Notes under the pieces: model-generated | Told to the model about the DNA's origin: nothing | Database searches by the model: none | The model's input: only the letters and a program-made list of their open reading frames with translations | Made by a program: the position numbers and the translations under genes | Part shown: one piece after another, positions 32,204 to 42,911 of the stretch | Numbering within the stretch: the stretch's first letter is position 1 | How the letters are laid out: every line of letters begins with the position of its first letter | Assembly: GCA_949317995.1 (NCBI GenBank) | Contig: OX439050.1 | Span: forward strand, 47,183,777 to 47,247,776 | DNA: 64,000 nt | Source of the DNA: Acholoe squamosa | Taxonomy: Eukaryota > Annelida > Polychaeta > Phyllodocida > Polynoidae | Direction of reading: 5' to 3'

Positions 32204-32338
32204 GACGCGTGCCGCGGCGCCCTTTGATGTGTGGCGGTGTAATTAAGAGGGCGCGGGCCATGGGAGAGTCTTTGAGGCCCGGTGCTTATCGGGCACGCAC
32301 CTGTCAGTCAGCCCACGGCTGCAGCATCGGCACGTGCC
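32204..32338 (-). promoter_or_regulatory. HES-type binding sites upstream of the TATA box
   Basis: Three sites preferred by HES/Hey proteins: GGCACGCGTC (32204-32213), GGGCACGCAC (32291-32300) and the fully palindromic GGCACGTGCC (32329-32338). HES genes commonly repress themselves through such sites, so autoregulation is a fair inference. Confidence 0.45.
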
Positions 32339-32593
32339 GCTAGTTAACTTACACTTATGGGTCAGGAGTTCGCGGGGGGAATGTAGGGTGGTGGTGACTC
32401 AGGTGGGCTGTATAGGAATGTGGTATATTGTTAGTGAGATGGGTCAGAATTAGGGTATAATAGACCATCGGTGTCACTTCCTTACTATAATACATTTAAT
32501 ACATGTACTGCAGTTGATATTGTCAATAGTGTAAAAACATTGTTATACTAGAATCGTTTTATTCTGATAAATCTGAGCAACTAATACATGATA

Positions 32594-33466
32594 CACTCTA
32601 AAAAATGTGTTTTGTTTTTAAACACTTTTACCTGTATTTAAAACACTTTCTTGTAACACTTTGTTAAACACATTTTTGGGCAAAACACAAAACACTTTTT
32701 CAAAAAGTGTTTAAAAATTCAAAAGTGTTTTGATTAAAATGTGTTTTAGATGAAAAAGTGGTTAAATGATTCTGAGAATAAAGTGTGTAGGTTCAGAAAG
32801 CATTTAAAATGAGCTTCAGGCAAATTTATGCCCTTGCTATTATTTCATTTTCCTTATTTATAACCCATGGTCCCAGTTTTAGGATTAGTGAGTCCTTCCT
32901 ACTGCATATTGCTGTCTTTCTACAGGTAGAGAATATTGAAGTTATGTTGATAGCAAGTTGATGAATGTTGACCATCCAGTTATCAACATTGATTCTGTTC
33001 TAACCAGGCTTGGCCTACAGTCAAGATGAGTTCAAACACATTGATGCACAGAGAGTTTAGGACTGGGATGTATGTATTAATCCTGAATGTTACAAAATGG
33101 GTGTTTATCATGGGTTACATTGGAACCAAGGTATTTAGAAGGCAATTTTTAGATATTTCTTTTACAAATCCATTCTAAGGTAAAGTGTAAATGTGACGTT
33201 CTATCAGGATGCCGTGTATCATTATCATTTATACTTAAATTCAGACATTTGTGTCCATATGAATGTTACAATAGTACCATCATAGGTGGCCCCTGCCACC
33301 TGGTGAGTTGGATTGGAACCAAGTATTAAAACACTTTTATAAACCTAAACACTTTTGCAGGAAAAGTGTAAAGTGTTTTAGGAAAAGTGTTTAGATGATG
33401 AAAATGTGTTTTACCAAAAAGTGTTTTGGTAAAATATGTTTTAGTTAAAACACATTTTTTAGAGTG
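32594..33466. mobile_element. TA-flanked inverted-repeat element
   Basis: 873 bp, bounded by a perfect 20-base inverted repeat CACTCTAAAAAATGTGTTTT and by TA on each side, as for Tc1/mariner-type insertions. The subterminal 150-200 bases at both ends are packed with AAACACTTTT/AAAAGTGTTT in both orientations. The middle (about 32790-33320) is unrelated sequence without a transposase. It is non-autonomous. Confidence 0.75.
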
Positions 33467-33469
33467 TAT

Positions 33470-35900
33470 TTATTTATTATAGTAGCACACTGCAAAATAC
33501 ATATTATCGGGCACATGGTTCTCTGTGTCTCCTGTAAATTTCTCTTCACATATCTCTACAGCCTTCTGTTCATTTAAGCCTTCACCCTTCACGGGGCAGC
33601 AAGTTATTTGACAAGGGCCTATGGTATCAAAACCAGTCCATGTTATTCCCAGTGATATGTGGCTGCTGCAATACGTCATGTATTACCAAACGCATATACA
33701 CCATGTTTATAAGGGTTGAAATTAAGTGGTTCAAATTTACACAGGTCTGTTAAAAAGATATTTTAGAGTATGCTCAAATACATGAAGGAGGTAGGTAAAG
33801 GAGGTATTCAAAGAATTCTCTGGTTAATCTTGGAAGGTAATGCTATTATAAATGCCATCTTCATCATTATGCATGAGTCCTTTAGCACCTGGCCATTTCT
33901 CCTCATGACAAAAATAATAATTTAATTTCCCATTTAATAAAAAGAAGGTAACCATAACACTTGGGTATCATTACTTTCTGATCATGAGAATGTGATGGGA
34001 TATTCGTGCCCACCATATTACTTTCATCTAGGTTCCCCCCTGACATAAATGGACCCCACATCCAACCTGGCGCACCTTAAGCGGGCGGCGAACATCAAAG
34101 GAACACTAAGCATCCTGGGACGCCGTTCTGCGACTACCGACCAGCGGAGCGGAACCAGCGACGGAACTGGGCGCTGGTTCTGAGCGTCCTGTTACAGGAA
34201 GACGACTACACTGGCGACCTGTGTTGTACATTGTGGTGTATGGATGGAGTAGTGTAGGGGCTAGCACAGGTGAGCAGGGAGAGGCCAGGAGGAGGGGCAG
34301 GTGCATGGAGTGTTAAGGTATTAAGTGGAGGTAGGAGGAGGTGTGTAAGAGGTACAGGCAGAGGGGGGTGGAGTATCACTTCAAAGGACACATACCGCTA
34401 GGTGGGGCGATATGGGCACGGGGCGGTCAGACTTCAAAGGACTCTGCGACGCGTCTCGCTCGGGTGCATTTGTAATGTTATCCCCCCACCCTGTCACCTC
34501 CCCGTGAGAAATTGTGTGACGGTATGTTAAAGGTGAGAAGGTGTGGGCGATGATGGGACATGGAGGAGGGGGGGCTGGGACATAAAGCACCGGGAGACTT
34601 GCGGCGGGCGGCCTTGAGCCAGGCAGGTGCGGTAGGGGAAAGCCTGTGCCTGCTTTCAGGAGACGCTTGTAAAAGAGGCAGAAGCGTCATGTATGGAATG
34701 ACGGACGCTGCGGTATGGGCGTCTGCATGACTGGCGTAGGTCGACTGCCGCGCCGCCTTGTGGCTGGGATAGAATGGTGAAAGGTGGTCTGATGCCATGG
34801 GTGCATATCTTCCTATGCATGCATGTCTTCCTATGCATGCATGCTAACTGCATGCACCCATTGTAGTGCATAGCAATAGATATACTGTAAATGCCATATC
34901 CCATTATGATACACCATTACCCCATTATGATTTGGAGAAGGATAAAGGTTCAAAGATAACGTCACGCAGAATGGGACGTCTGAGAAACTTTCCTGCAGAC
35001 GAGTTCATTTATAGAACCACTTGTAATAAATATGATATTCATGGGATTATAAGCATATAAATTTTCATAGGAAATGGCATGATGTTTTTATAGCCTAGCG
35101 CCCAGTTTCCACAATTTTAGCTTTTGCAGAAGAGGCTCTATGTGTACCAATGCTAGCAGTTTGGTTGTAGATTCTGATCCAACAGAAAGTTCCAGCTCAT
35201 GGTGCTAGACTTGCTGAAGGTGTCCTTCAGCCAATACGGACTTAGCAGGTTTAATTATTAGCCAATGAGATAACCCCAATCTATTCACTGCGGTCCTTCG
35301 TCCTTCGGGGGCCAACTGGTACTCAGGCTCGCCCCCTCCAGCCCGACAGAGTACGAACTGAGTATCAATAGCCGCTGGCCGAGGCTGACTGGTACTCTTC
35401 TGATAGCTCTTATCAGTAGAACTCGCTGGTAACAAGCTCCAGCCATGGCGGCGCCCATGTGACAACCTGCTACCTCGGAATAGGCCAAGCCGGTTCTGTG
35501 AAACTTTCTGATTTAGGCACATTTCTCCTGTTTGTCGACATTTAGATTATGCTTTTATAGCATTCTTATATTTCGCCAGAATTGAGGGCAAACGTTCCCA
35601 ATGCATATGTTACAGTACTGTTTTCAACTCCCCCCCCCCTCAACTTATATAACGTTGGCTGAGGGCAAGGGAACATCAGTTTGTCGTCTGCTTTTTCCTG
35701 GGGCTTTCCACACGACCGATTAACACTGCTCAACGACGGCGCCAAGTTTGTTTACAACAACAATGAGTTAACGCGAAGGGCGAACCCCATGAAAACGGTT
35801 CAATTGGCGTGCAGTTAAAACAGCGTTATTGGTAGCCGATGATACGCTATGACGCAAGAGTCAGACGAGAATTGGACAACATTTACGTTTGTTACCTGGG
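33470..35900. other. No gene recognised; GC-rich patch
   Basis: The 34060-34800 stretch is GC-rich, with polypurine runs and a short direct repeat of CTTCCTATGCATGCATG near 34810. Open frames at 33470-33679, 34478-34798 and 35205-35522 (minus strand) show no known domain and no splice structure I can defend. Confidence 0.35.
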
Positions 35901-35995
35901 TGACGTAACCATGGGACGCTCATCCTCACGTCCCCCAACCCCCATCAGTTTGACTCTCTCTGCCCCACCCACATTCCCGTAGACCCTATTATAAA
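35901..35995 (+). promoter_or_regulatory. Possible promoter-like segment
   Basis: TGACGTAA (CRE-like) at 35901-35908 lies about 80 bases upstream of TATAAA at 35990-35995, followed by a C-rich stretch. No downstream exon was recognised, so this is weak. Confidence 0.2.
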
Positions 35996-36206
35996 GGCTA
36001 CTTATCACATCCCCTCTATCCCCCACTATCACTGCCCCTCCCACTCGTGTTCATACCTGAGAACACCTGGCCACATCAAAGGCACACCGCCTCCCCCCCT
36101 CACCCCGACATACTCTCCTCTTCCACACAATCCACATCTAGGCCCCTCAGCCATGACCAGGTATCGGCACGTGACTCTTGACAACGGTCCCGGATGACTG
36201 GTTCTG

Positions 36207-36220
36207 TCGCTAGGTGGCGC
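36207..36220 (+). promoter_or_regulatory. CTCF-like motif
   Basis: TCGCTAGGTGGCGC agrees with the CTCF core at 12 of 14 positions. Confidence 0.25.
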
Positions 36221-37664
36221 GGGATGCGTTTGTGGCGAGCAGACAATTGAAGCGCGTCCCCCGATTGTACACTGGACCCCTGTCCTCAAAGCTACAGCAG
36301 CCAGCACAGGGAAGCAATGGGGGCTGTAATTCAGTCGGCTGGAACAAATGGTGGGGTAGGATAATGGATGGAAGAGGTAGGAGAGAGAACCAAGACGAGG
36401 ATACTTTGAAGTTGTTTGTTCTACCTAGCCATCCTACTCTGGGTGCTTAATGAACCATCATCCAGTAGTTTTTGTTCTGTATATCTTATTTGTATACAGG
36501 AGAAGAGTTGTTGGTCACAGCTACTTATTTAGGTGGTCACAGATGTGATTAGAATAATAGGCAGTTTATGCCGAACTTAATGTTTAGAAACATGCGGCCT
36601 ATATTTCATGGTGGATATAGCAATATACAAATGTGGCTTTAGATAGAATATATATCTTTTAAATGATAGTGATCATCATTTGTGTAATTTTCTTCATCAC
36701 CAGTTAACAATTGGTGGCAAATCTACAGTTTGTATTCCTGCTTGAGATAGTAAGGACGATGTCTATGGTGCAATTTGGATTATTATTCGAGAAAAGCAGA
36801 ATTAAACTTTTGATACGTTGTCCAGACAGACTAAATAAATTCTACAAGTGCACATTCCTTTGGAAATACAATGTGTAGTTCTTGGATGTTATCAAAGGTA
36901 TCACCCCCCCCCCCCCCATTTCTACACACAGGCAGGTTCACACGACAATTATAACCTTTTGTATGAAAGGTCCCATTCATATCAGAACACACACCTACAT
37001 CCCCTGTGTTTCTGAGTAGCATCTTTGTAGCCTTAAAGTGTTGGACAGTTCCTTAGAATACCCCCTTATGCGCCCTCACCCTTCCTCCCCTTCATACCCC
37101 GCTGGGACAGGCCAGAGGCTACTTGGACCAAAGTGGGCCGTGGGAAGGAGGGTGAAATACATTCACATCTTACCCTGCAGGGACTTTCCTTCTACCCCCC
37201 CCCCCCATCCCCATCTCTCCTGCATCCCCTTTCCTTGATATTCCCATTTCTTATGCACAAGGGTCAGTCCTGACCCCCCCCCCCCCATGGTAATGTGACC
37301 CTCCCAGAAGGGGTCATACAGATGTTTGTTATACACAGGTAGGACCAGCAGGGGGTAGGACAGTTAGGGGGTAAAGGTAAAGGTGGAAGTGGGGTGAGGG
37401 ACGGGGGATATGTCTGAAAGGTGTAAAAAATACCAACTTAACTCGGCTGGTTCTCCACAGGGAGTAGGGTTTAAAGACTATATCGTGCCTGGTACCAGTG
37501 GTTAAGATAAACAGGTAGATTGAACTCCCTAGAGGAAAACTCCTGTGTACAGTGCACAAGTCAATACCAAATGTCACAGGAGGAATTCAGAGCTAATTGG
37601 CAATTAGTGAAATAGGCTAAAAGAACCTCAGAACCCTACTTCTTGAAAGGGAAAAGTCATGAGA
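36221..37664. other. Non-coding, poly-C tracts
   Basis: Three runs of 10 or more C (about 36905, 37196 and 37277). No gene recognised. Confidence 0.4.
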
Positions 37665-37903
37665 TACCGTAATCTCCCGCGTATAAAGCGCGTCTTATAC
37701 AGAGGTTTTAGTTCCCATTGGATCCACAAGGGGGGCACCAAGACCTTTCTTTTGATATCTTACATGCTTACACATAGGTTTTTGAATTTTGAAAATTCAT
37801 CCAATAGAACCAAAGTTATGAATTTTTCATTTTTTGAGAATTTTCCAAAACTCTAGGTGCGCCTTATACGTGGGCTGCGCTTTATACGCGGGATATTACG
37901 GTA
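37665..37903. mobile_element. 239-bp MITE, TACCGTAAT ends
   Basis: Inverted repeat of about 27 bases with one mismatch: TACCGTAATCTCCCGCGTAT at the left and TACCGTAATATCCCGCGTAT on the opposite strand at the right. The ends begin with TA, which may be the target duplication. The interior is non-coding. Confidence 0.8.
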
Positions 37904-38289
37904 GATATCTATTGTATTTCTTTTAACATACGTTCACCTATACCCTCTTTTTGTCCTATACAATATTAAGATCAAGGGCATTTCCAATCCTAGTACACAT
38001 GTATCTTAAACTTTCACAACTTTAATCAACCAATAGAGTTGAATCACCACTGCAAGCCCTTTTCATATAGTATGGGGAATCCTCCTGTATTAGAAATACT
38101 CTGACTTGTTCTTTGTAACAGAAGAGATTAGAAGGCAACATAATTGTTGTCACATTGTTACACATAATGGGGCTCTTAGACTTGGGAACTGTTATAAGAT
38201 TTGGGCAATTTTGAGACCTTCTCAAAAGCGGTTTGTTGTTTTGTGGTAATATCAAAAGAAGACAAAACCCAGCAAATTGTCGTTATCTG

Positions 38290-38890
38290 TCGCCATGATT
38301 GGTCATCAATGGTGACTCCTTTCTGAGTGATAACTCACTGCGTCATCTTTCGCCACTGTGTGTCAGTCTCACATGGCATGGCAATTTATCACAACAGTCA
38401 CCAACATGATCTCACTCACTGCGTGAGTATGTGCCACCCCTTGTCATCCCTCACAAAGCATGGTGACTTATCACCACCATCGCCAACATGGATCTAACTC
38501 ACTGCGTGAGTATGTGCCACTGCCTGTCAACTCTCACTCAGAATGGCGGCTTATCACAAGCATTGCCAACATGGATCTGACTCACTGTGTGATTATGTAC
38601 CACTCCCGTGCCACTGGCATCAACTCTCACACATAATGACAACTTATCACTACCATTGCCAACATTGGTCTCACTCAATGCGTGAACTTGTGTCACTCCA
38701 TGTCAATGCTCTCTAAGGATTGCATCATCTGTCACTCACTCTCACTCAGAATGGCAACTTATCACCACCATTGCCAGCCTTTGTCTCAGTCAATGCGTGA
38801 ATTTGTGTCACTCCAAGTCAATGCTCTCTGAGGATTGCATCATCTGTCACTCACTCTCACTCACAGTGGCAACTTATCACCACCATTGCC
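38290..38890 (+). repeat. Minisatellite with about 84-bp units
   Basis: Degenerate tandem units marked by CACTGCGTGAGTATGTGCCAC (about 38415, 38498, 38581) and by ACTTATCACCACCATTGCCA. The last two units are longer (about 113 bp). It is rich in short TCACT/AGTGA inverted motifs, like the 35-bp array that follows. Confidence 0.7.
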
Positions 38891-39284
38891 AAAGGTGTTG
38901 AGACAGCACCACTGTTCCACATGTAGCCTATCTAGGAAGTGTGGGCATGAAGTATAAGTCCCATACGTATCAAATGTGCTTTGTTTCACACTGATTTCCA
39001 TGTAATACTTCAGAGTTGAATCAAACAAGATTATATAGAGAGAATATCCATTGAATTTAGATAGAGGTATCTCTAAAATGAAAGCAACTATCCATAAACA
39101 CCTTTTCTCTGGTTACAGGAAAAATACATAGGGAAATATCAACATGAACACCTTGTCTGTGGTTAGAGGGAAGATACATATGGCAATACCTTCTCTGGCA
39201 AAACATACTTTGATCTGGCAGATGTGAGGCTGAATGATTACCAATGTCGATGATCATGAGCTTTTCATCTAACAAGGTGAGTGA

Positions 39285-39960
39285 TCACCAGCGTCGCCAT
39301 CGCTGGTGAGTCTGAGTGATCACCACTCTCGCCATCCATGGTGAACCTGCACTATGACGTGGTGCGCGTTTCATCTAGCGAGGTGAGTGATCAACCGCCT
39401 TGCCATCCCTGGTGAGTGTGAGTCATCACGATCCTCGCCAACCGTGGTGAACATGCGCTATGGCATGGTGTGCGTTTCATCTAGCGAGGTGAGTGATCAC
39501 TCGTGTCGCCATCCCTGGTGAGTGTGGGTGATCAAGATCCTCACCATCTGTGGTGAACCTGTGCTATCACGAGGTACGCGTTTTATCTAGCGAGGTGACT
39601 GATCACAATCCTTGCCATCCGTGGTGAATGTGCATTATGACGTGGTGTGCGTCTCATCTAGCGAAGTGAGTGATCACTCATGTCGCCATCCCTGGTGAGG
39701 ATGAGTGATCACTCATGTCGCCATCCCTGGTGAGGATGAGTGATCACGATCCTCGCCATCCCTGGTGAACATGTGCTATGACGAGGTGCATGTTTCATCT
39801 AGCGAGGTGAGTGATCACCCGCGTCGCCATCCCTGGTGAGCCTGAGTGATCACCATCCTTGCCATCTGAGGTGAGGCCATGTGATCACCACCATTGCTAT
39901 TCCTGGTGATCTTGTGCTATAGCGACGTCGTGTTCCATCTAGCGACATGTGTGAGCCACT
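39285..39960 (+). repeat. 35-bp minisatellite with 106-bp higher-order repeat
   Basis: Units such as GAGTGATCACTCATGTCGCC followed by ATCCCTGGTGAGGAT. Every third unit is replaced by one carrying CATCTAGCGAGGT, giving a higher-order period near 106 bases (39371, 39477, 39583) that later collapses or expands (71, 140). Each unit has the palindrome GTGATCAC. Confidence 0.75.
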
Positions 39961-40300
39961 TCACACAGGTTGGCAAGGAGTCACAACAATTTGCTGGGAA
40001 CAGTCTAACACATCGTAAAAGAAGGAGCAACCCCTTCTTTAAACCAATTTAAACACAATCATCGCCACTTAAGAACAAATAGTGCCCCAAGCCATAAACA
40101 CTAAGTCACACATAAAAATTCAAAAACAGATACACTGAGAAACAACACAGAACTTCAGTGTTACTTAAATTGTCTGTTCAGGTAATGGTTTACTAGTACC
40201 TCCCCTATCAGTTTGCCTTACTTAAATGTTATACACATTATCCAGGGGTCAGTAGCATTGACCTAGAGACTGGGCCTATCCGGCAGTACAGTGAGGTCAT

Positions 40301-40476
40301 GAGTAATGGATGCTTGATTCCATTTTGAGAGCTAAGGTCATATTCATGTCAAGAAAGCCACATTAGAGATCAGTTTCACGAAAGAATGTGTCAGTACCCG
40401 CGTACATGTGCATTACAAAGAGGGGTTACAAAAGATGAGATAATATATACTCTTTTAATATGGGCTATAGGGAAGC
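40301..40476 (+). mobile_element. SINE-like GTGAGTGAGT element, copy E
   Basis: Diverged copy: GAGTAATGGATGCTTGATTC, then AAGGTCATATTCATG, then GTGTCAGTACCCGCG, ending GGGCTATAGGGAAGC. No flanking duplication remains. Confidence 0.65.
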
Positions 40477-41160
40477 AATAGACCTTCTATTGCATTTAGT
40501 TTTTGGTGCTATAGAGCAACGATTTTTCCACAGCAATGGTGACTTTTGGTATAGTGCCTTTAAATGGTGACCAGCATTTATAAGACAAACAAGTTAGAAT
40601 TTGACAAACTCAGCCATGGTACAGGAACAACTTTTGATAACTTATAAAATACACTAGGGACCCTGTAATTGATTGACCGTGTGGGTCTAATCTGTGCTTG
40701 CTGATGTAAGTCATAGTGAATCTTGTATGCAAATATGTCACCGTTTATGTGTGCTCGAAAGGCTGGGGAAGGAAGAATACAAAAATTGATGTCTGCTTCT
40801 TCATCTTTGTGTAGAAAGAACGCAGCCACTATCAATTGCATGTTTTCTCCCACTTAAGTCCTTATACTTGTAACCCATCACTTAATTAGTGGGCAGATGT
40901 TACAGAGGATCACAGCCATTTTTAGGCATACATCTTAATCACCCACTAATCACAGCTGGGCAATTAAGACTAAATACTTTCTCGTTAACGAGGAAATTGC
41001 AATAATCTAAAGCAGTTGAACAGTTTCCTATCTCTTTCTTCTTGGTGTCCCAATTGGCTTTTAATTAAATATAGAATCCACGGACCAAGAGAGTTAGAGA
41101 AGTCTTCTCATAGGTTTCAGTAATACAACATGTATGATGTACTAGGCTGGTTGAGTATGT
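40477..41160. other. Non-coding, nothing recognised
   Basis: No gene or repeat recognised. Confidence 0.35.
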
Positions 41161-41162
41161 CG

Positions 41163-41320
41163 GAGTGAGATGTTTAACGCTACTTTAGGTAATATTTACA
41201 TGGCGAGAAAACTATACGACACAACTTCACAGATTAATGTTTCAGTGCCCACTAATATGTGCACCAGACACACCACGGGGATAGGCAAGAGGGGATATAG
41301 ATCCTTATAAATCACGTCCC
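41163..41320 (+). mobile_element. SINE-like GTGAGTGAGT element, copy F
   Basis: Diverged copy with GAGATGTTTAACGC, then ACATGGCGAGAAA, then TATGTGCACCAGACACAC. It matches the family body but lacks a clear tail. Confidence 0.6.
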
Positions 41321-42318
41321 AGGTAACCAACAGTTTTTTTCCCTTTGCAATTTTGGAATCCTCAATATGTCTCCTTTTATACCATGATGTTCCCACCGCA
41401 ACCCTTTTATCCAAGAATGTGTTGTTTTGTTGTTGTTGTTATTTATTTATTTATTTATTTTTTTTGGGGGGGGGCAGCCGTCTAAGATGTTGGGTAAAAC
41501 AAATGTATTTTCTCCAATCCATTCCTTCTCCCAGTTTGCTCTTTCTTAGAATCCCCACTTCGCTTCAATTCTCTCCAAGCCTCCATCCTCTCAGCACAAA
41601 ACCAGCAACTCAATTCTCTTATTTCCCAGCCTCCTTGATCTTCTTAACCTATTATATGTCCCGCATTAGCATATATCATTGAGAGGGCCCAGTAAGTGGC
41701 CCCCTCCTCTCCTTTAACCCCTATACCTTTAGAAAAGGTCATTATTCACCGACGTCCATCCTGCGTCCTCTCTTCACAACGCCCATCCCGCCCCCTATTG
41801 AACCCTACTGTAACTAAAGACGCTCCCTTTGATGCTCAATTACTCCCACGGACATGCGCAGTGGTGCGTGGAGAAGCACGTGCCGCACGAGACAGACGCC
41901 ATGCTCAGGTAACAACACTCTATACGAATATCTTTGCTGTATTCAGATAGAAAACAGAGCTAAAATTGGAATGGAGAGTGAGAAGTGGTGGAATGTGCAA
42001 AGGTTGAAAGTATGCTGATGGAGGTGTTGGTTCAGCGACACGGGCGCCCTCTGGTGCTGTTGAATGGAACTAAGGGTTGGGGCATTATACTTCAATGTAA
42101 AAAGGAATGGAAAGGTCAAATGAAGGACTTTAATGCAATAAAAGTCTATTTTGAGAACTGTGCCCTGGTTATTCTTTTATCATCCCTTTTTGTACCAGTG
42201 TAGGCCTACTACATAGACATTTTTGTCTATCTTGCTATTACCGGGGGTAGTAGTGTCAGCATAAAGGGAAGTGGCGGCTGCTTCAGTGTGCCATTGTGCC
42301 TTTATAAATAATGATAAC
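41321..42318. other. Non-coding, nothing certain
   Basis: Contains an ATTT microsatellite and G run near 41440-41470. No credible exon. Confidence 0.35.
42044..42057 (-). promoter_or_regulatory. CTCF-like motif
   Basis: The minus strand reads GCACCAGAGGGCGC, 13 of 14 positions of the CTCF core. It lies about 1 kb beyond the actin-family gene 3-prime end. Confidence 0.35.
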
Positions 42319-42321
42319 TAA

Positions 42322-42638
42322 GGGAGTGGTCATTATTAATCAACAGGGGGAGATGGTGGGTTTGAGGGGGGCGTAAAAATTTCAGACCCCTCCCGAGGGG
42401 GGATTAAAAAAATTTTGACCTTTTGTGAGGGGGGGCTAAAAAAATTTACCCTCTTTTTAGCAAAAAAGCCCGTGCGCTACTATAGATCAAATAGGGGTGC
42501 AAAAATTCTCCGCGCCTCCAGCGTGGGGGGGGGGTGGAAAAAATTTTGACTGCTATTGAGGGGGGGCGGAAAAAATTTTCACGTGTCCGCCCGAAAACCC
42601 ACCACTCCCCCCCCTGTTGATAAATAATGACCACTCCC
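42322..42638. mobile_element. 317-bp MITE, GGGAGTGGTCATTATT ends, TAA duplication
   Basis: Inverted ends GGGAGTGGTCATTATTAATC and GGGAGTGGTCATTATTTATC, flanked by TAA on both sides (42319-42321, 42639-42641). A three-base TWA duplication is typical of PIF/Harbinger elements. The interior holds G-rich AAAAATTTT motifs; the 62-codon open frame inside is not a gene. Confidence 0.8.
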
Positions 42639-42911
42639 TAACATCAGAAGGTTGGCAGCATTCAGATGTATTACCAGTGGTTAGATACTAAATGGATGTT
42701 ACTATTTATGCATACTTTGGAATATACAAAAACAATTCACCCATCTTCAAATATAGGTCTACATGTTCCTTGGGACTAGGATGAAGCAGAGAAAATAAGA
42801 TGACTTGTCAACAAGTCTTCATCCATGCAGAAGCCATGTTACTCCTCAAAGTTAGCTTTGTCTCTTAGAGCTATAGAGCTAGATCAATGTGATACTATTT
42901 AGTAAATTTGA

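Noticed and set aside
33470-33679. 69-codon minus-strand frame with several Cys residues
   Set aside because: No recognisable domain, signal peptide or splice context. It abuts a transposon end, so I could not support it as a gene.
35205-35522. 105-codon minus-strand frame
   Set aside because: Overlapping frames are open in the same GC-rich stretch, with no known domain or splice evidence.
39285-39960. Possible CRISPR array (35-bp periodic repeats)
   Set aside because: Units are contiguous and diverge throughout, with no unique spacers. The DNA is eukaryotic.
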